DNA from: Lonepinella sp042468235 | Lineage (GTDB): Bacteria > Pseudomonadota > Gammaproteobacteria > Enterobacterales > Pasteurellaceae | Assembly (NCBI RefSeq): GCF_042468235.1 | Contig: NZ_CP170386.1 | Span: forward strand, 1,302,001-1,366,000 | Direction of reading: 5' to 3' | DNA: 64,000 nucleotides | Shown here: piece by piece, positions 9,055-17,468 of the stretch | Layout: each line of letters starts with the position of its first letter | Numbering within the stretch: the stretch's first letter is position 1 | Notes under the pieces: generated by a model | Databases searched by the model: none | Seen by the model: only the letters and a program-made list of their open reading frames with translations | What the model was told of the DNA's origin: nothing | Made by a program: the position numbers and the translations under genes

Positions 9055-10401
9055 CTATTCAGCAATACCTAATTTTTTCTCCAAATAATGGATATTTGTG
9101 CCACCTTGTTGGAAATTTGCATCATCTAAAATTAGATGATGTAATGGAATATTGGTTTTAATTCCATCAATGATAGTTTCTGATAAGGCATTTTGCATAC
9201 GGCGAATCGCTTCTTCACGGGTATCCGCATATACAATTAATTTTGCAATCATGGAATCGTAATGCGGTGGTACAGTGTAACCACCATAAACATGAGAATC
9301 CCAACGTACACCCAATCCACCAGGGGAATGTAAATGCACCACTTTACCTGGTGATGGTAAAAACGTTTTTGGATCTTCCGCATTAATACGACATTCAATA
9401 GCGTGACCTTTGACTTTAATATCTTCTTGTTTAATTGAAAGCGGTAAACCTGATGCAATGCGTAACTGCTCTTTCACCAAGTCCACGCCCGTGATCATTT
9501 CCGTCACTGGATGTTCTACCTGAATACGAGTATTCATTTCAATAAAATAGAACTCACCATTTTCGTACAAGAACTCAAAAGTACCCGCGCCACGATAACC
9601 AATTTCCACACAAGCATTAGCACAACGTGAACCAATATCACGGCGAACTTCTTCGCTAATCCCTGGAGCTGGAGCTTCTTCTACTACCTTTTGGTGACGA
9701 CGCTGCATGGAACAATCACGTTCGGCTAAATATACCGCATTACCATGTGTATCAGCCAAAACTTGAATTTCCACGTGGCGTGGATTTTCAAGATATTTTT
9801 CCATATACACCATATCATTGTTGAAAGCTGCTTTCGCTTCTGCTTTGGTCATGGCAATACTTTCTTCTAGGCTTTCCACATTACGCACCACTCGCATACC
9901 ACGACCACCACCGCCACCAGAGGCTTTAATGATCACTGGAAAACCAATACGTTTGGCAATTTCTTTATTTTTTGCCATATCCGAGCCTAATGGACCATCA
10001 GAACCTGGTACACAAGGTACGCCTGCTTTTTTCATGGCGTTAATGGCAGATACTTTATCCCCCATTAAACGAATGACATTGGCGGTCGGTCCAATAAAGA
10101 TAAAGCCAGAACATTCTACCTGTTCGGCAAAATCTGCATTTTCAGACAAAAAACCATAACCAGGGTGAATTGCATCTGCCCCCGTCACTTCAGCTGCCGC
10201 GATAATAGCTGGCACATTTAAATAGCTTTTGGTTGATGGAGCTGGTCCAATACAAACTGTTTCATCCGCTAATAAAACGTGTTTTAAATCACGGTCGGCG
10301 GTGGAATGTACCGCAACGGTTTTAATGCCAAGTTCTTTACAAGCACGTAAAATACGTAAGGCAATTTCACCACGGTTGGCAATAACCACTTTTTCTAACA
10401 T
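9055..10401 (-). CDS. accC: Biotin carboxylase subunit of acetyl-CoA carboxylase
   Basis: Carboxylates the biotin on AccB using ATP and bicarbonate, the first half-reaction of fatty acid synthesis. The 448 residues contain the N-terminal MLEKVVIANRGEIALRI segment, the ATP-grasp glycine loop KASGGGGGRGMR, and the active-site segment EMNTRIQVEHPVTE. Length matches E. coli (449). It lies downstream of accB, separated by a 68-bp gap holding a hairpin. Confidence 0.98.
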   Translation of the reverse strand: MLEKVVIANRGEIALRILRACKELGIKTVAVHSTADRDLKHVLLADETVCIGPAPSTKSYLNVPAIIAAAEVTGADAIHPGYGFLSENADFAEQVECSGFIFIGPTANVIRLMGDKVSAINAMKKAGVPCVPGSDGPLGSDMAKNKEIAKRIGFPVIIKASGGGGGRGMRVVRNVESLEESIAMTKAEAKAAFNNDMVYMEKYLENPRHVEIQVLADTHGNAVYLAERDCSMQRRHQKVVEEAPAPGISEEVRRDIGSRCANACVEIGYRGAGTFEFLYENGEFYFIEMNTRIQVEHPVTEMITGVDLVKEQLRIASGLPLSIKQEDIKVKGHAIECRINAEDPKTFLPSPGKVVHLHSPGGLGVRWDSHVYGGYTVPPHYDSMIAKLIVYADTREEAIRRMQNALSETIIDGIKTNIPLHHLILDDANFQQGGTNIHYLEKKLGIAE

Positions 10402-10432
10402 AAGATTATTCCAATTTAAAATTGATAAGATA

Positions 10433-10462
10433 AAAATAATGGGCTATCGCCCAATTATTTTA
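10433..10462 (-). terminator. Hairpin between accB and accC, possible attenuator
   Basis: On the minus strand AAAATAATT-GGGC and GCCC-ATTATTTT pair around GATA, with one bulged base, and end in a T-rich stretch. accB and accC normally share a transcript, so this may be a partial terminator or processing site that sets subunit ratio. Confidence 0.5.
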
Positions 10463-10469
10463 GAAAATA

Positions 10470-10940
10470 CTATTCAATAACGATTAACGGTTCATCAAAT
10501 TCAACCGCATCACCGTCATTAATTAAAACAGCTTTCACCACACCCGCTTTATCCGCTTCAATACGGTTCATCATTTTCATTGCTTCAACAATGCAAAGTG
10601 CATCACCAACTTTCACAGACTGCCCTACTTCAACGAATGCTTTCGCATCTGGGCTAGGGCTACGATAGAACGTTCCCACCATCGGTGAACGCACTACATG
10701 ACCTGACACTTCTTCAACAGCTGGAGCAGCAGATGCAACGACTGGTGTCGGTGTCGCCACTGGAGCAACCGCCGTAGGAGCTGGTGCTTGTGTTGGAAGA
10801 TGATATTGCACCGCTGTAGGTGCTGGCGTACCACGGCTAATACGAACAGATTCTTCCCCCTCAGAAATTTCTAATTCCATAATGCCTGATTCTTCTACTA
10901 ATTCGATCAATTTTTTGATTTTACGAATATCCATTGCCAT
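10470..10940 (-). CDS. accB: Biotin carboxyl carrier protein of acetyl-CoA carboxylase
   Basis: A 156-residue carrier protein. The N-terminal DIRKIKKLIELVEESGIMELEI segment is characteristic. A flexible Ala/Pro/Thr/Val linker runs through about residues 35-75. The C-terminal biotinyl domain contains EAMKMMN, whose lysine is biotinylated by BirA, and the thumb region typical of AccB. The first ATG follows AGGAAATC; a second ATG two codons later matches the E. coli start and is also possible. It is the first gene of the accBC operon. Confidence 0.98.
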   Translation of the reverse strand: MAMDIRKIKKLIELVEESGIMELEISEGEESVRISRGTPAPTAVQYHLPTQAPAPTAVAPVATPTPVVASAAPAVEEVSGHVVRSPMVGTFYRSPSPDAKAFVEVGQSVKVGDALCIVEAMKMMNRIEADKAGVVKAVLINDGDAVEFDEPLIVIE

Positions 10941-11105
10941 AATGTAGATTTCCTAAAAAATAATGTAAAATAGACCGCACTTTAGCATCGTTTTTGCGAG
11001 CTAAAAGTACAGTGAAAAGTTTGTGTCTTTTGCGGAAGCAAGATTACCCGAAAAAATTGCTTTTGGCGACTGTTTTATGCGATTTTATGCAAATTTTGCG
11101 AAATT

Positions 11106-11567
11106 TCAACGATTTTCTGCTTTTTTTGCCAAAAACTGTACTGCAAAGTCTAACGCATATTCATAACCTTTTGCCCCTAAGCCACAAATCACGCCCTCAG
11201 CCACATCACTAAAATAAGAATGATGACGAAATGGCTCACGTTTGTGAATATTAGACAAATGCACTTCCACGAAAGGAATCGCCACTGCCAACAGGGCATC
11301 ACGTAATGCTACACTAGTATGCGTATAAGCCGCTGGATTAATAATAATAAAATCCACTTGCTGAAAACTCTGATGAATTTTATCAATCAATTTTTCTTCG
11401 CTATTTGCCTGAAAACAAGTTAAATTTACCCCGCACTTTTCAGCATGTTGTTGTAAATCTTGTTCAATTTGTACTAGCGAAAGCGAACCATAATGCTTTG
11501 GTTCTCTCGCCCCCAACATATTTAAATTTGGACCATTTAACAGCAAAATACGTACAGATTGCAACAT
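11106..11567 (-). CDS. aroQ: 3-dehydroquinate dehydratase, type II
   Basis: Dehydrates 3-dehydroquinate to 3-dehydroshikimate in the shikimate pathway. The 153-residue protein has the type II signature: ILLLNGPNLNMLGAREP with the catalytic tyrosine loop (HYGS), NPAAYTHTSVALRDAL, and EVHLSNIHKREPFRHHSYFS containing the active-site His and Arg. AAGGAT precedes the ATG. It is followed by accB across about 165 bp that hold an uptake signal, so accB probably has its own promoter there. Confidence 0.97.
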   Translation of the reverse strand: MLQSVRILLLNGPNLNMLGAREPKHYGSLSLVQIEQDLQQHAEKCGVNLTCFQANSEEKLIDKIHQSFQQVDFIIINPAAYTHTSVALRDALLAVAIPFVEVHLSNIHKREPFRHHSYFSDVAEGVICGLGAKGYEYALDFAVQFLAKKAENR

Positions 11568-11646
11568 AATCTTATCCTTTTTTGTAACGTTCGCATTATA
11601 ATGTTTTTTTATAAAAACTCAGCTTAATAAAATGTGGTCTAACCTT

Positions 11647-12642
11647 TTAGATCGCCACTTTGGCAATAAATTGTGAATCTAAATCAATAACGGGCAATGT
11701 CGAACCCTGCCATTGACGAACAATTTGATATGCCATTAAGTCTAAGGTATCTAACCCAGGTGTAACATTCGGCGTATATTGTTGAGCAATACGAGCTAAC
11801 TGGGTTAAGCCAAAACTACTTTCAATAGACGAACTAATCACCGCTTTTAAACCACAAGCATGAGCTTGCTCAATCAATTTGACACATTTTTGCAAACTTC
11901 CCACCAAGGTTGGCTTAATTACAATGGCTGCCAAATTTGGCTCAGCTTGCACCACAAAATTAGGCTCACGCACTGATTCGTCCCACGCAATAGCAATACC
12001 CGTTTCCTGTGCAAACTGACGGCTTTCATCGCGGGTTTTACAGGGTTCTTCTAAAAATTGAATACGATTTCTATGTTCAGGTTTGACATACTTTGCAAAC
12101 ATTGCGGCTTTGGTTAGTGTCCAACTACGATTAGCATCAAGACGCAAATATAAATCGGGAATGGCTTCCAGCAACATATCTGCAATTAATCCATCTCGAT
12201 TAGCTTCGTACATACCCACTTTAATTTTAGCAACTTTTTCACCTTGCATTTGATTTAACGGCTCATAAAGTTCATCAGGATCACCATAACATAACGGTGC
12301 TACTTGATAATTACCTTGTTCACCCAATTTGCCTTTCAATTCCGCCAAGGCAACACTCAAACCAAACGCCACTGACGGATAAAGTTCATCATCATTTAAC
12401 GGTAATTTCTCATCACAAGAACGTGCTTGATCCCATTTTTTCAACCAGTCAATCGCTTGACTCTGTGCCTGCTCTAGGGTTTCTTGGCTAAATTCAGGCA
12501 AAGGGGCAATTTCTCCCCAACCTTCATTTTCACCACATTTCACTTGCACTAATAAGCCTTCCCGTTTTTTTAAAAAACGATTGCGGAGAATGAGTTGGCT
12601 ATCAACAGGAATGTTGTAACGGTATAAATTATAAGTTCTCAT
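11647..12642 (-). CDS. menC: o-Succinylbenzoate synthase
   Basis: An enolase-superfamily enzyme of menaquinone synthesis that dehydrates SHCHC to o-succinylbenzoate. Visible motifs are KIKVGMY (catalytic Lys), RLDANRSW (metal Asp), FLEEPC (metal Glu), WDES (metal Asp) and VIKPTLVGS (second catalytic Lys). The 331-residue length is near the usual 320. The start overlaps the end of the MNT antitoxin gene by 14 bases, so menC is now translationally coupled to the inserted module rather than to menB. Confidence 0.95.
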   Translation of the reverse strand: MRTYNLYRYNIPVDSQLILRNRFLKKREGLLVQVKCGENEGWGEIAPLPEFSQETLEQAQSQAIDWLKKWDQARSCDEKLPLNDDELYPSVAFGLSVALAELKGKLGEQGNYQVAPLCYGDPDELYEPLNQMQGEKVAKIKVGMYEANRDGLIADMLLEAIPDLYLRLDANRSWTLTKAAMFAKYVKPEHRNRIQFLEEPCKTRDESRQFAQETGIAIAWDESVREPNFVVQAEPNLAAIVIKPTLVGSLQKCVKLIEQAHACGLKAVISSSIESSFGLTQLARIAQQYTPNVTPGLDTLDLMAYQIVRQWQGSTLPVIDLDSQFIAKVAI

Positions 12643-12952
12643 TGTTTTCTCTTTGATAAAAAACCTGTCCGAATTGGTCGATTTGAGCGATAAAATCAGG
12701 ATTGGTTAATAAATGATAGACGGAAATGTCAAATAAATAAGGGGAATAGGAATCATCTAAATCTAGCCACACTTTACCACGGGTGTCTTGCGTTACCTTT
12801 TCGCCTTTCAAAGTTAAATCAATATCAGATCCTTCACGATAATTTCCTATCGCTCGAGAACCGTAAATAATCGCCTGTTCGATCTCAGGATATTTTCGCA
12901 AAATGTCATGAATCTGTTTAATTGATTTATCGCTTAATCCAAAGTTTGGCAT
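12629..12952 (-). CDS. MNT-type nucleotidyltransferase antitoxin (HEPN-MNT module)
   Basis: A 107-residue minimal nucleotidyltransferase of the HI0073/MntA family. The catalytic pattern GS-x10-DxD is present (GSRAIGNYREGSDID). In the type VII HEPN-MNT systems studied, MNT neutralises the HEPN toxin by adding AMP near its active site. The gene overlaps the HEPN gene by 19 bases upstream and menC by 14 bases downstream, so all three are coupled. Antitoxin assignment is by family and pairing. Confidence 0.88.
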   Translation of the reverse strand: MPNFGLSDKSIKQIHDILRKYPEIEQAIIYGSRAIGNYREGSDIDLTLKGEKVTQDTRGKVWLDLDDSYSPYLFDISVYHLLTNPDFIAQIDQFGQVFYQRENNENL

Positions 12953-13371
12953 AGTTTTTCAACTCGTTGTTCAAATTGAAGTAATAAAGGGAAATATTGC
13001 GTAGTGATTTTTTCAAACTCTTGATTTAACAGCGAAATATTATAGGTATGTACCGTGAGATTTCGGGTTTCAACCATATCCATCCAAACTTCGCCCTGAG
13101 AAATATAACCTAAATTAAAGGCTTCACGAGTTGCCGTTCTTGAACCCCCCTCAAAATCTCCCTCATATTGCAAAATATCTTTCATCAATTTCCACGCCAA
13201 TTCGTGAGTAAATTCAAAGCGTTGAATAATGCTTTCTTGAACGATATTTTCAATCACACCATCAATTTTTTGAATAACTTCATCGCATTTTTCTATTGCT
13301 TCAGATAAACGAGCTAAGGCGTTTTTATAATGTTCAAACCGTTGTTTTAACCGAATAATTTTTTGATCCAT
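12934..13371 (-). CDS. HEPN-type toxin / nucleotidyltransferase substrate-binding protein
   Basis: A helical protein of about 145 residues in the HI0074 family. The segment METRNLTVHTYN near residue 99 contains R-x4-H-x-Y, the HEPN ribonuclease motif of HepT-type toxins. The N-terminal half is a long helix (RLKQRFEHYKNALARLSEAI). I start at the ATG at 13371, which has GGAG upstream; a GTG three codons earlier is possible. It is paired with an overlapping MNT gene and lies inside the men operon between menB and menC. Whether it is still toxic is untested. Confidence 0.87.
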   Translation of the reverse strand: MDQKIIRLKQRFEHYKNALARLSEAIEKCDEVIQKIDGVIENIVQESIIQRFEFTHELAWKLMKDILQYEGDFEGGSRTATREAFNLGYISQGEVWMDMVETRNLTVHTYNISLLNQEFEKITTQYFPLLLQFEQRVEKLCQTLD

Positions 13372-13386
13372 AAACAACACTCCGTA

Positions 13387-13412
13387 TTTCGGGCGGATAC
13401 ATTCCGCCCCTA
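13387..13412. repeat. Small GC-rich inverted repeat at the men/HEPN junction
   Basis: GGGCGGA (13391-13397) and TCCGCCC (13403-13409) form a hairpin in the 57-bp gap between the menB stop and the HEPN start. Its GC content contrasts with the AT-rich surroundings. It sits at the edge of the inserted toxin module, so it may be a mobile intergenic palindrome; this is inference. Confidence 0.5.
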
Positions 13413-13428
13413 CCTTTTAACAATCTGA

Positions 13429-14286
13429 TTAAGGATTGCGTTTAAACTTACTAAAATCAGGGGCTCGTTTTTCATTAAACGCATTGCGTCCTTCTTGACC
13501 TTCTTCGGTCATATAGAACAACATGGTGGCATTGCCTGCTAGTTCTTGTAAGCCAGCTTGACCATCGCAATCCGCATTCAAGGCAGCTTTTAAGCAACGT
13601 AACGCTATCGGGCTGTTACGCAACATTTCACGGCACCAACGTACGGTTTCTTTTTCTAAATCGGCGTAAGGCACTACGGTATTTACTAAGCCCATATCCA
13701 ACGCTTCTTGAGCATTGTATTGACGGCATAAGAACCAAATTTCACGAGCTTTTTTCTGACCTACTAAACGAGCCATATAACTTGCTCCCCAACCACCGTC
13801 AAAAGAACCTACTTTCGGACCTGTTTGACCGTAAATGGCATTGTCTGCGGAAATAGTAATGTCACAAAGCATGTGTAACACATGACCACCACCGATAGCG
13901 TACCCCGCCACCATGGCAACCACAGGTTTCGGGCAAGTGCGAATATCCCGTTGGAAATCTAATACATTTAAATGATGCACGCCACTATCATCTTTATAAC
14001 CACCGTAGTCACCACGCACTTTTTGGTCGCCACCAGAACAAAACGCTTTTTCGCCTTGACCAGTCAATACAATCACGCCAATTTTTTCATCAAAACGTGC
14101 GTCAGAAAAGGCATTAATCATCTCTTTGACGGTTTGCGGACGAAACGCATTACGTACTTCTGGGCGATTGATGGTGATTTTGGCAATGCCATCGGTGGAT
14201 TTATGATAAAGAATATCGGTATAGCCCGTACTGTGATCTACCCATTCAACTGGGGCATAAAGCACATCATCTTTTGGATTTTGCAT
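13429..14286 (-). CDS. menB: 1,4-Dihydroxy-2-naphthoyl-CoA synthase
   Basis: A crotonase-family enzyme that cyclises o-succinylbenzoyl-CoA in menaquinone synthesis. The 285 residues contain FCSGGDQKVRGDYGGYKDDSG, YAIGGGHVLHMLCDITISA (oxyanion hole) and the conserved GQTGPKVGSFDGGWGASY. Length matches E. coli MenB (285). AAGGAAA precedes the ATG. menH lies upstream with a gap of about 50 bp. In H. influenzae menC follows directly; here a HEPN-MNT pair intervenes. Confidence 0.97.
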   Translation of the reverse strand: MQNPKDDVLYAPVEWVDHSTGYTDILYHKSTDGIAKITINRPEVRNAFRPQTVKEMINAFSDARFDEKIGVIVLTGQGEKAFCSGGDQKVRGDYGGYKDDSGVHHLNVLDFQRDIRTCPKPVVAMVAGYAIGGGHVLHMLCDITISADNAIYGQTGPKVGSFDGGWGASYMARLVGQKKAREIWFLCRQYNAQEALDMGLVNTVVPYADLEKETVRWCREMLRNSPIALRCLKAALNADCDGQAGLQELAGNATMLFYMTEEGQEGRNAFNEKRAPDFSKFKRNP

Positions 14287-14337
14287 AAAAATTTCCTTGC
14301 TTGTAAGTAAACTGTTATTGTTAAAGAAGTGCGGTCA

Positions 14338-15099
14338 TTATAACGGAAGTTTTACGATCTCAAAAGCAAAACGGCGTAATTGTTCGGCGAACGCATCGGG
14401 ATTTTCTAAATGAGCATTATGCCCTGCTTGGGGGATCTGACAAAACATTAACCCTTTTGCTGTTGCCATTTGGTTGAATTTTTGATCCTGCTCCCCCACC
14501 AAATAATAAATAGGTAAATCAGTAGATTGCACACTTGAACTAAAATCAGGTTGTTTGGCAAGGCTAGTTGCTAATAACATTTTACCGATATTTTCACCGC
14601 AGTTTGCCACACGTTTAGCGATTAAATCGGCACGTTGTTGTAAAGTTAAATGTGCAAAGACTGGCTGTTGATACCAATCCTGTAGCACCTTTTCAGGGTT
14701 TTCTGTCATAAAGCGTTTTGCCCATTGTTGATCGCTTTGCCAACGTTGCTGCTTTTCTTGTTCGCTATGCAAGCCTAAATTGGCACCTTCTAAAATTATC
14801 CCTTGCAAATTGCCCTTTTCGCATTGAGCTTGTAAAGCATAGTACAACGCAATCCGTCCACCTAATGAGTAACCTATTAAAATATAAGGCTTATTTTGAA
14901 TTTTTTGACAGATTTGTTGCGAAATAAATTGTGCTGTTTGCTCAAAATCTGCCACTTCAACATGTTTATTTTCACCATGTAAAGGCAAATCCAATGCCAC
15001 ACAATCAAACTGCGGTGCGATTTTGCTGAGTTTTTTAATCACGATTTGCCAATCGGCTTTGGTGCCAAGCAGACCGTGTAGGAAAATAAGAGTTGGCAT
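14338..15099 (-). CDS. menH: SHCHC synthase, alpha/beta hydrolase fold
   Basis: Eliminates pyruvate from SEPHCHC to give SHCHC in menaquinone synthesis. The 253-residue protein has an alpha/beta-hydrolase start (LIFLHGLLGTKADW, with the oxyanion HGLLG), the nucleophile elbow GYSLGG, and the C-terminal catalytic His in QAGHNAHLENPDAF. MenH is the best call because menB follows in the same direction; without the context it would be only a generic hydrolase. Copy B of the structured repeat lies just upstream. Confidence 0.9.
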   Translation of the reverse strand: MPTLIFLHGLLGTKADWQIVIKKLSKIAPQFDCVALDLPLHGENKHVEVADFEQTAQFISQQICQKIQNKPYILIGYSLGGRIALYYALQAQCEKGNLQGIILEGANLGLHSEQEKQQRWQSDQQWAKRFMTENPEKVLQDWYQQPVFAHLTLQQRADLIAKRVANCGENIGKMLLATSLAKQPDFSSSVQSTDLPIYYLVGEQDQKFNQMATAKGLMFCQIPQAGHNAHLENPDAFAEQLRRFAFEIVKLPL

Positions 15100-15115
15100 A
15101 TTATTATTCTCTTTT

Positions 15116-15219
15116 GCCCTGCACTGGCGTACAGGGCTATCTATGTAACGATGCTCCGCATCTTGAACAAACAGCTACGGAATAGCGTTATTTGCTTAAC
15201 CTAGTACGCAAGTACTAGG
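15116..15219 (+). repeat. Structured intergenic repeat, copy B
   Basis: A second copy of the roughly 100-bp element at 5831-5932. The same four hairpins occur in the same order: 15116-15137, GATGC-TCC-GCATC at 15150-15162, GCTAC-GGA-ATAGC at 15174-15186, and CCTAGTAC-GCAA-GTACTAGG at 15200-15219. The last stem differs from copy A by a C-G to T-A pair change, and both copies keep a GNAA-type loop (GTAA, GCAA). It sits between menH and the symporter gene. No T-run follows this copy. Confidence 0.8.
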
Positions 15220-15223
15220 CTCC

Positions 15224-16591
15224 CTACTCCGCTGTTTCATTTAATTCGCCTGTCTTCAAACGCTGAAAATAATCTTTAGTTTCGTCAATAATCACGCTAC
15301 GTAACCCAATCAATGCTATCAAATTCGGAAACGCCATTAAACCATTGACAATATCGGCTAAAATCCAAATGGTCTGTAATTCAATAAAGGCACCGCAAGC
15401 CACTAATAAAATGAAAATCGCACGATACAATTTAATACCACGAATATCAAACAGATACACAAAACAACGTTCGCCATAATAGCACCAACCTAGAATGGTG
15501 GTAAAGGCAAAGAATAACAAACCAATTGTCACAATGGTTGCCCCAATGCTTGTGCCTAAACCCTGTGCAAAAGCTAAATTCGTGGCTGCCGCCCCTTCCA
15601 CAGTGCCATTCCACACGCCCGTGATCACTAACACTAATCCCGTCATGGAACAGACAATAATGGTATCCAGAAACGTCCCCGTCATGGAGATTAAACCTTG
15701 ACGAACGGGTTCTTTAGTCTGTGCAGCCGCCGCTGCAATCGGTGCAGATCCCAAGCCTGATTCATTAGAAAAAATCCCCCTAGCTACCCCTGCTTGAATC
15801 GCTTTCATGACGGTTAATCCTAATACTCCACCAAGGGCAGATTGCGGATTAAAAGCACTTGCTACGATTAATGCTATGGCTGCAGGTACTTTATCTGCAT
15901 TCAGGACTAAAATCACGCAAGATGTTGTTACATATAAAATTGCCATAAACGGCACAATTAATGTGGAAACAGTGGCAATGCGTTTTACTCCCCCTAAAAT
16001 AATAGCCGCCACCAGCACCGTCATTACCGCAGCAGAGATAACCACTGGCACGCTAAACGTATCTTGCATTGCATGGGTGATAGCATTAATTTGTGGGAAT
16101 GTTCCAATCCCAAACCACGCCACTAACACCCCAAACACAGCGAATAATTTAGCCAGCCATTTAATCCCAAGTCCACGTTCAATATAGTACATCGGACCAC
16201 CCGCCATAAAGCCGTTTTTATCGCGTACACGGTATTTCACCGCTAACAAACCTTCGGCATATTTGGTCGCCATGCCAAGTAAAGCGACCAACCACATCCA
16301 AAACATCGCCCCTGGTCCACCCGCCTGAATAGCTGTAGCAACACCGACAATATTTCCTGTTCCGATAGTGGCAGAAAGTGCGGTACAAAGTGCAGCAAAA
16401 GCAGATACATCGCCCGACTGCCCATTGCCTTGCTCACGTTTAAACATATAGCCCAACGCCCTTGGCAACTGCACAATTTGAATAAAACCAAGACGCAAGG
16501 TTAAATAAAGCCCCGTACCTGATAACAAAATTAGCAACGGTGGTCCCCAAATAAAGCTATCAATAGTGGATAATAATTCTGAAATTAACAT
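15224..16591 (-). CDS. Alanine/glycine:cation symporter (AGCS family)
   Basis: A 455-residue sodium:alanine/glycine symporter of the AGCS (DagA/AlsT) family. The family segments FAALCTALSATIGTGNIVGVATAI and GGPGAMFWMW are present, as is the conserved GWCYYGERCFVYLF region near the C-terminus. About 11 hydrophobic segments are visible. A tandem glycine riboswitch in its leader indicates that glycine is a substrate or signal. ACGAGAAT precedes the ATG. An uptake signal lies in the coding region near 16376. Confidence 0.94.
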   Translation of the reverse strand: MLISELLSTIDSFIWGPPLLILLSGTGLYLTLRLGFIQIVQLPRALGYMFKREQGNGQSGDVSAFAALCTALSATIGTGNIVGVATAIQAGGPGAMFWMWLVALLGMATKYAEGLLAVKYRVRDKNGFMAGGPMYYIERGLGIKWLAKLFAVFGVLVAWFGIGTFPQINAITHAMQDTFSVPVVISAAVMTVLVAAIILGGVKRIATVSTLIVPFMAILYVTTSCVILVLNADKVPAAIALIVASAFNPQSALGGVLGLTVMKAIQAGVARGIFSNESGLGSAPIAAAAAQTKEPVRQGLISMTGTFLDTIIVCSMTGLVLVITGVWNGTVEGAAATNLAFAQGLGTSIGATIVTIGLLFFAFTTILGWCYYGERCFVYLFDIRGIKLYRAIFILLVACGAFIELQTIWILADIVNGLMAFPNLIALIGLRSVIIDETKDYFQRLKTGELNETAE

Positions 16592-16675
16592 AATGATTCT
16601 CGTAAAAATTTAAACAATTTATTACAAGGCAGCGGAAAGCATTGAAGAATACGCCCCAAACAGCGTAAATACTGG

Positions 16676-16900
16676 AATTGTCTTTCTGCCCCTGTCCTTT
16701 TGCCTGAGCGTTTGAAGTGTTTGTTTTACAACAAAAATCACTCTTTCGCCTTCGGCGTTCCGTTACATTACTTTGAATGTACGAAATCTCTCCAAGGGTT
16801 CGTCCACTAGCAGTCCTTGCTGACATTATTCTTAATAGTCAGCACCTGAAAGATTTTACCTCGTCGGTATAGGGTCAATTCCCTATTCTCCAACTAGCTT
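16676..16900 (-). ncRNA. Tandem glycine riboswitch (gcvT-type) leader
   Basis: Read on the minus strand, the first aptamer (about 16793-16895) contains ACCGACGAGG, CTTTCAGGTGC, AAGGACTGC and GACGAACC. The linker runs straight into GGAGAGA of the second aptamer (about 16680-16795), which contains CGCCGAAGG and the hallmark CTCAGGCAAAAGGACAG. It lies about 90 bases before the symporter ATG. I could not identify a clear terminator between aptamer 2 and the gene, so control may be on translation; a glycine-ON or -OFF direction cannot be read. In H. influenzae this class precedes an equivalent symporter. Confidence 0.93.
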
Positions 16901-16934
16901 CAACCGAACTAATTTTTACTTTATTTCATCAAGA

Positions 16935-16986
16935 AAAAAGTGCGGTCAATTCTAGCAAAAATTTTGCAAAATTCAACCGCACTTTA
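16935..16986 (-). terminator. Inverted uptake-signal pair acting as terminator of the coaE-yacG-acetyltransferase run
   Basis: AAAGTGCGGT and ACCGCACTTT are perfectly complementary and separated by about 31 bases. On the minus strand the second copy is followed by six T. It lies just past the acetyltransferase stop. Confidence 0.8.
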
Positions 16987-16998
16987 CCTGTTTTGTGC

Positions 16999-17265
16999 TT
17001 ATTTTGTTTCTCGTTCCCATTTTCTCGCAATATAGCTACAACTTGGTATCAAGTTTAGATCTTTTTCCCGAATAAACGCTACCAATGCTTGATATAACTT
17101 ATCCGCCACACCTTGCCCTCGCAACACTTCTGACACGTAAGTATGATTGGCATTAATGGTTTGCTTATCCACGAAAAAATAGGTTAATTCAGCGATCTTG
17201 TTGCCATTATCGTCTAAAACAAAAAATTCGCCTTGCTCATTGTCCTGTTGGTGTTGAATATTCAT
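16999..17265 (-). CDS. Small GNAT-like N-acetyltransferase (YjdJ/DUF family)
   Basis: An 88-residue minimal GCN5-related acetyltransferase. The pattern AELTYFF..ANHTYVSEVLRGQGVADKLYQAL includes the acetyl-CoA loop (RGQGVA) and is followed by PSCSYIARKW, a common ending in this short family. It starts 2 bases after the yacG stop and so is part of the pilABCD-coaE-yacG transcription direction. The substrate is unknown. Confidence 0.85.
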   Translation of the reverse strand: MNIQHQQDNEQGEFFVLDDNGNKIAELTYFFVDKQTINANHTYVSEVLRGQGVADKLYQALVAFIREKDLNLIPSCSYIARKWERETK

Positions 17266-17267
17266 GT

Positions 17268-17468
17268 TTATTTCACCCAGTCTTCTGAAAACTCACTACT
17301 TTCAGCAAAATCTGCCGTTTCACAAGGAATAGCTTTTTCTTCTGCTGCCCATTCGCCTAAATCAATTAATTGGCAACGTTTACTGCAAAAAGGGCGATAC
17401 GCACTTTCAGGCGACCAAACCACAGGCTTTTTACAAGTTGGACACTCTACGCTAAAAGTTTCTGCCAT
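17268..17468 (-). CDS. yacG: DNA gyrase inhibitor YacG (zinc-binding)
   Basis: A 66-residue zinc protein with the family's four cysteines: CPTC near the start and C..RC in FCSKRCQLIDLGEW. YacG binds GyrB and inhibits gyrase in E. coli. I prefer the ATG at 17468 (MAETF) over the in-frame GTG four codons upstream. The gene overlaps the end of coaE, the usual arrangement. Confidence 0.93.
   Translation of the reverse strand: MAETFSVECPTCKKPVVWSPESAYRPFCSKRCQLIDLGEWAAEEKAIPCETADFAESSEFSEDWVK

Noticed and set aside
16560..16826. 88-residue open frame on the minus strand
   Set aside because: It is the glycine riboswitch read as protein; no family pattern.
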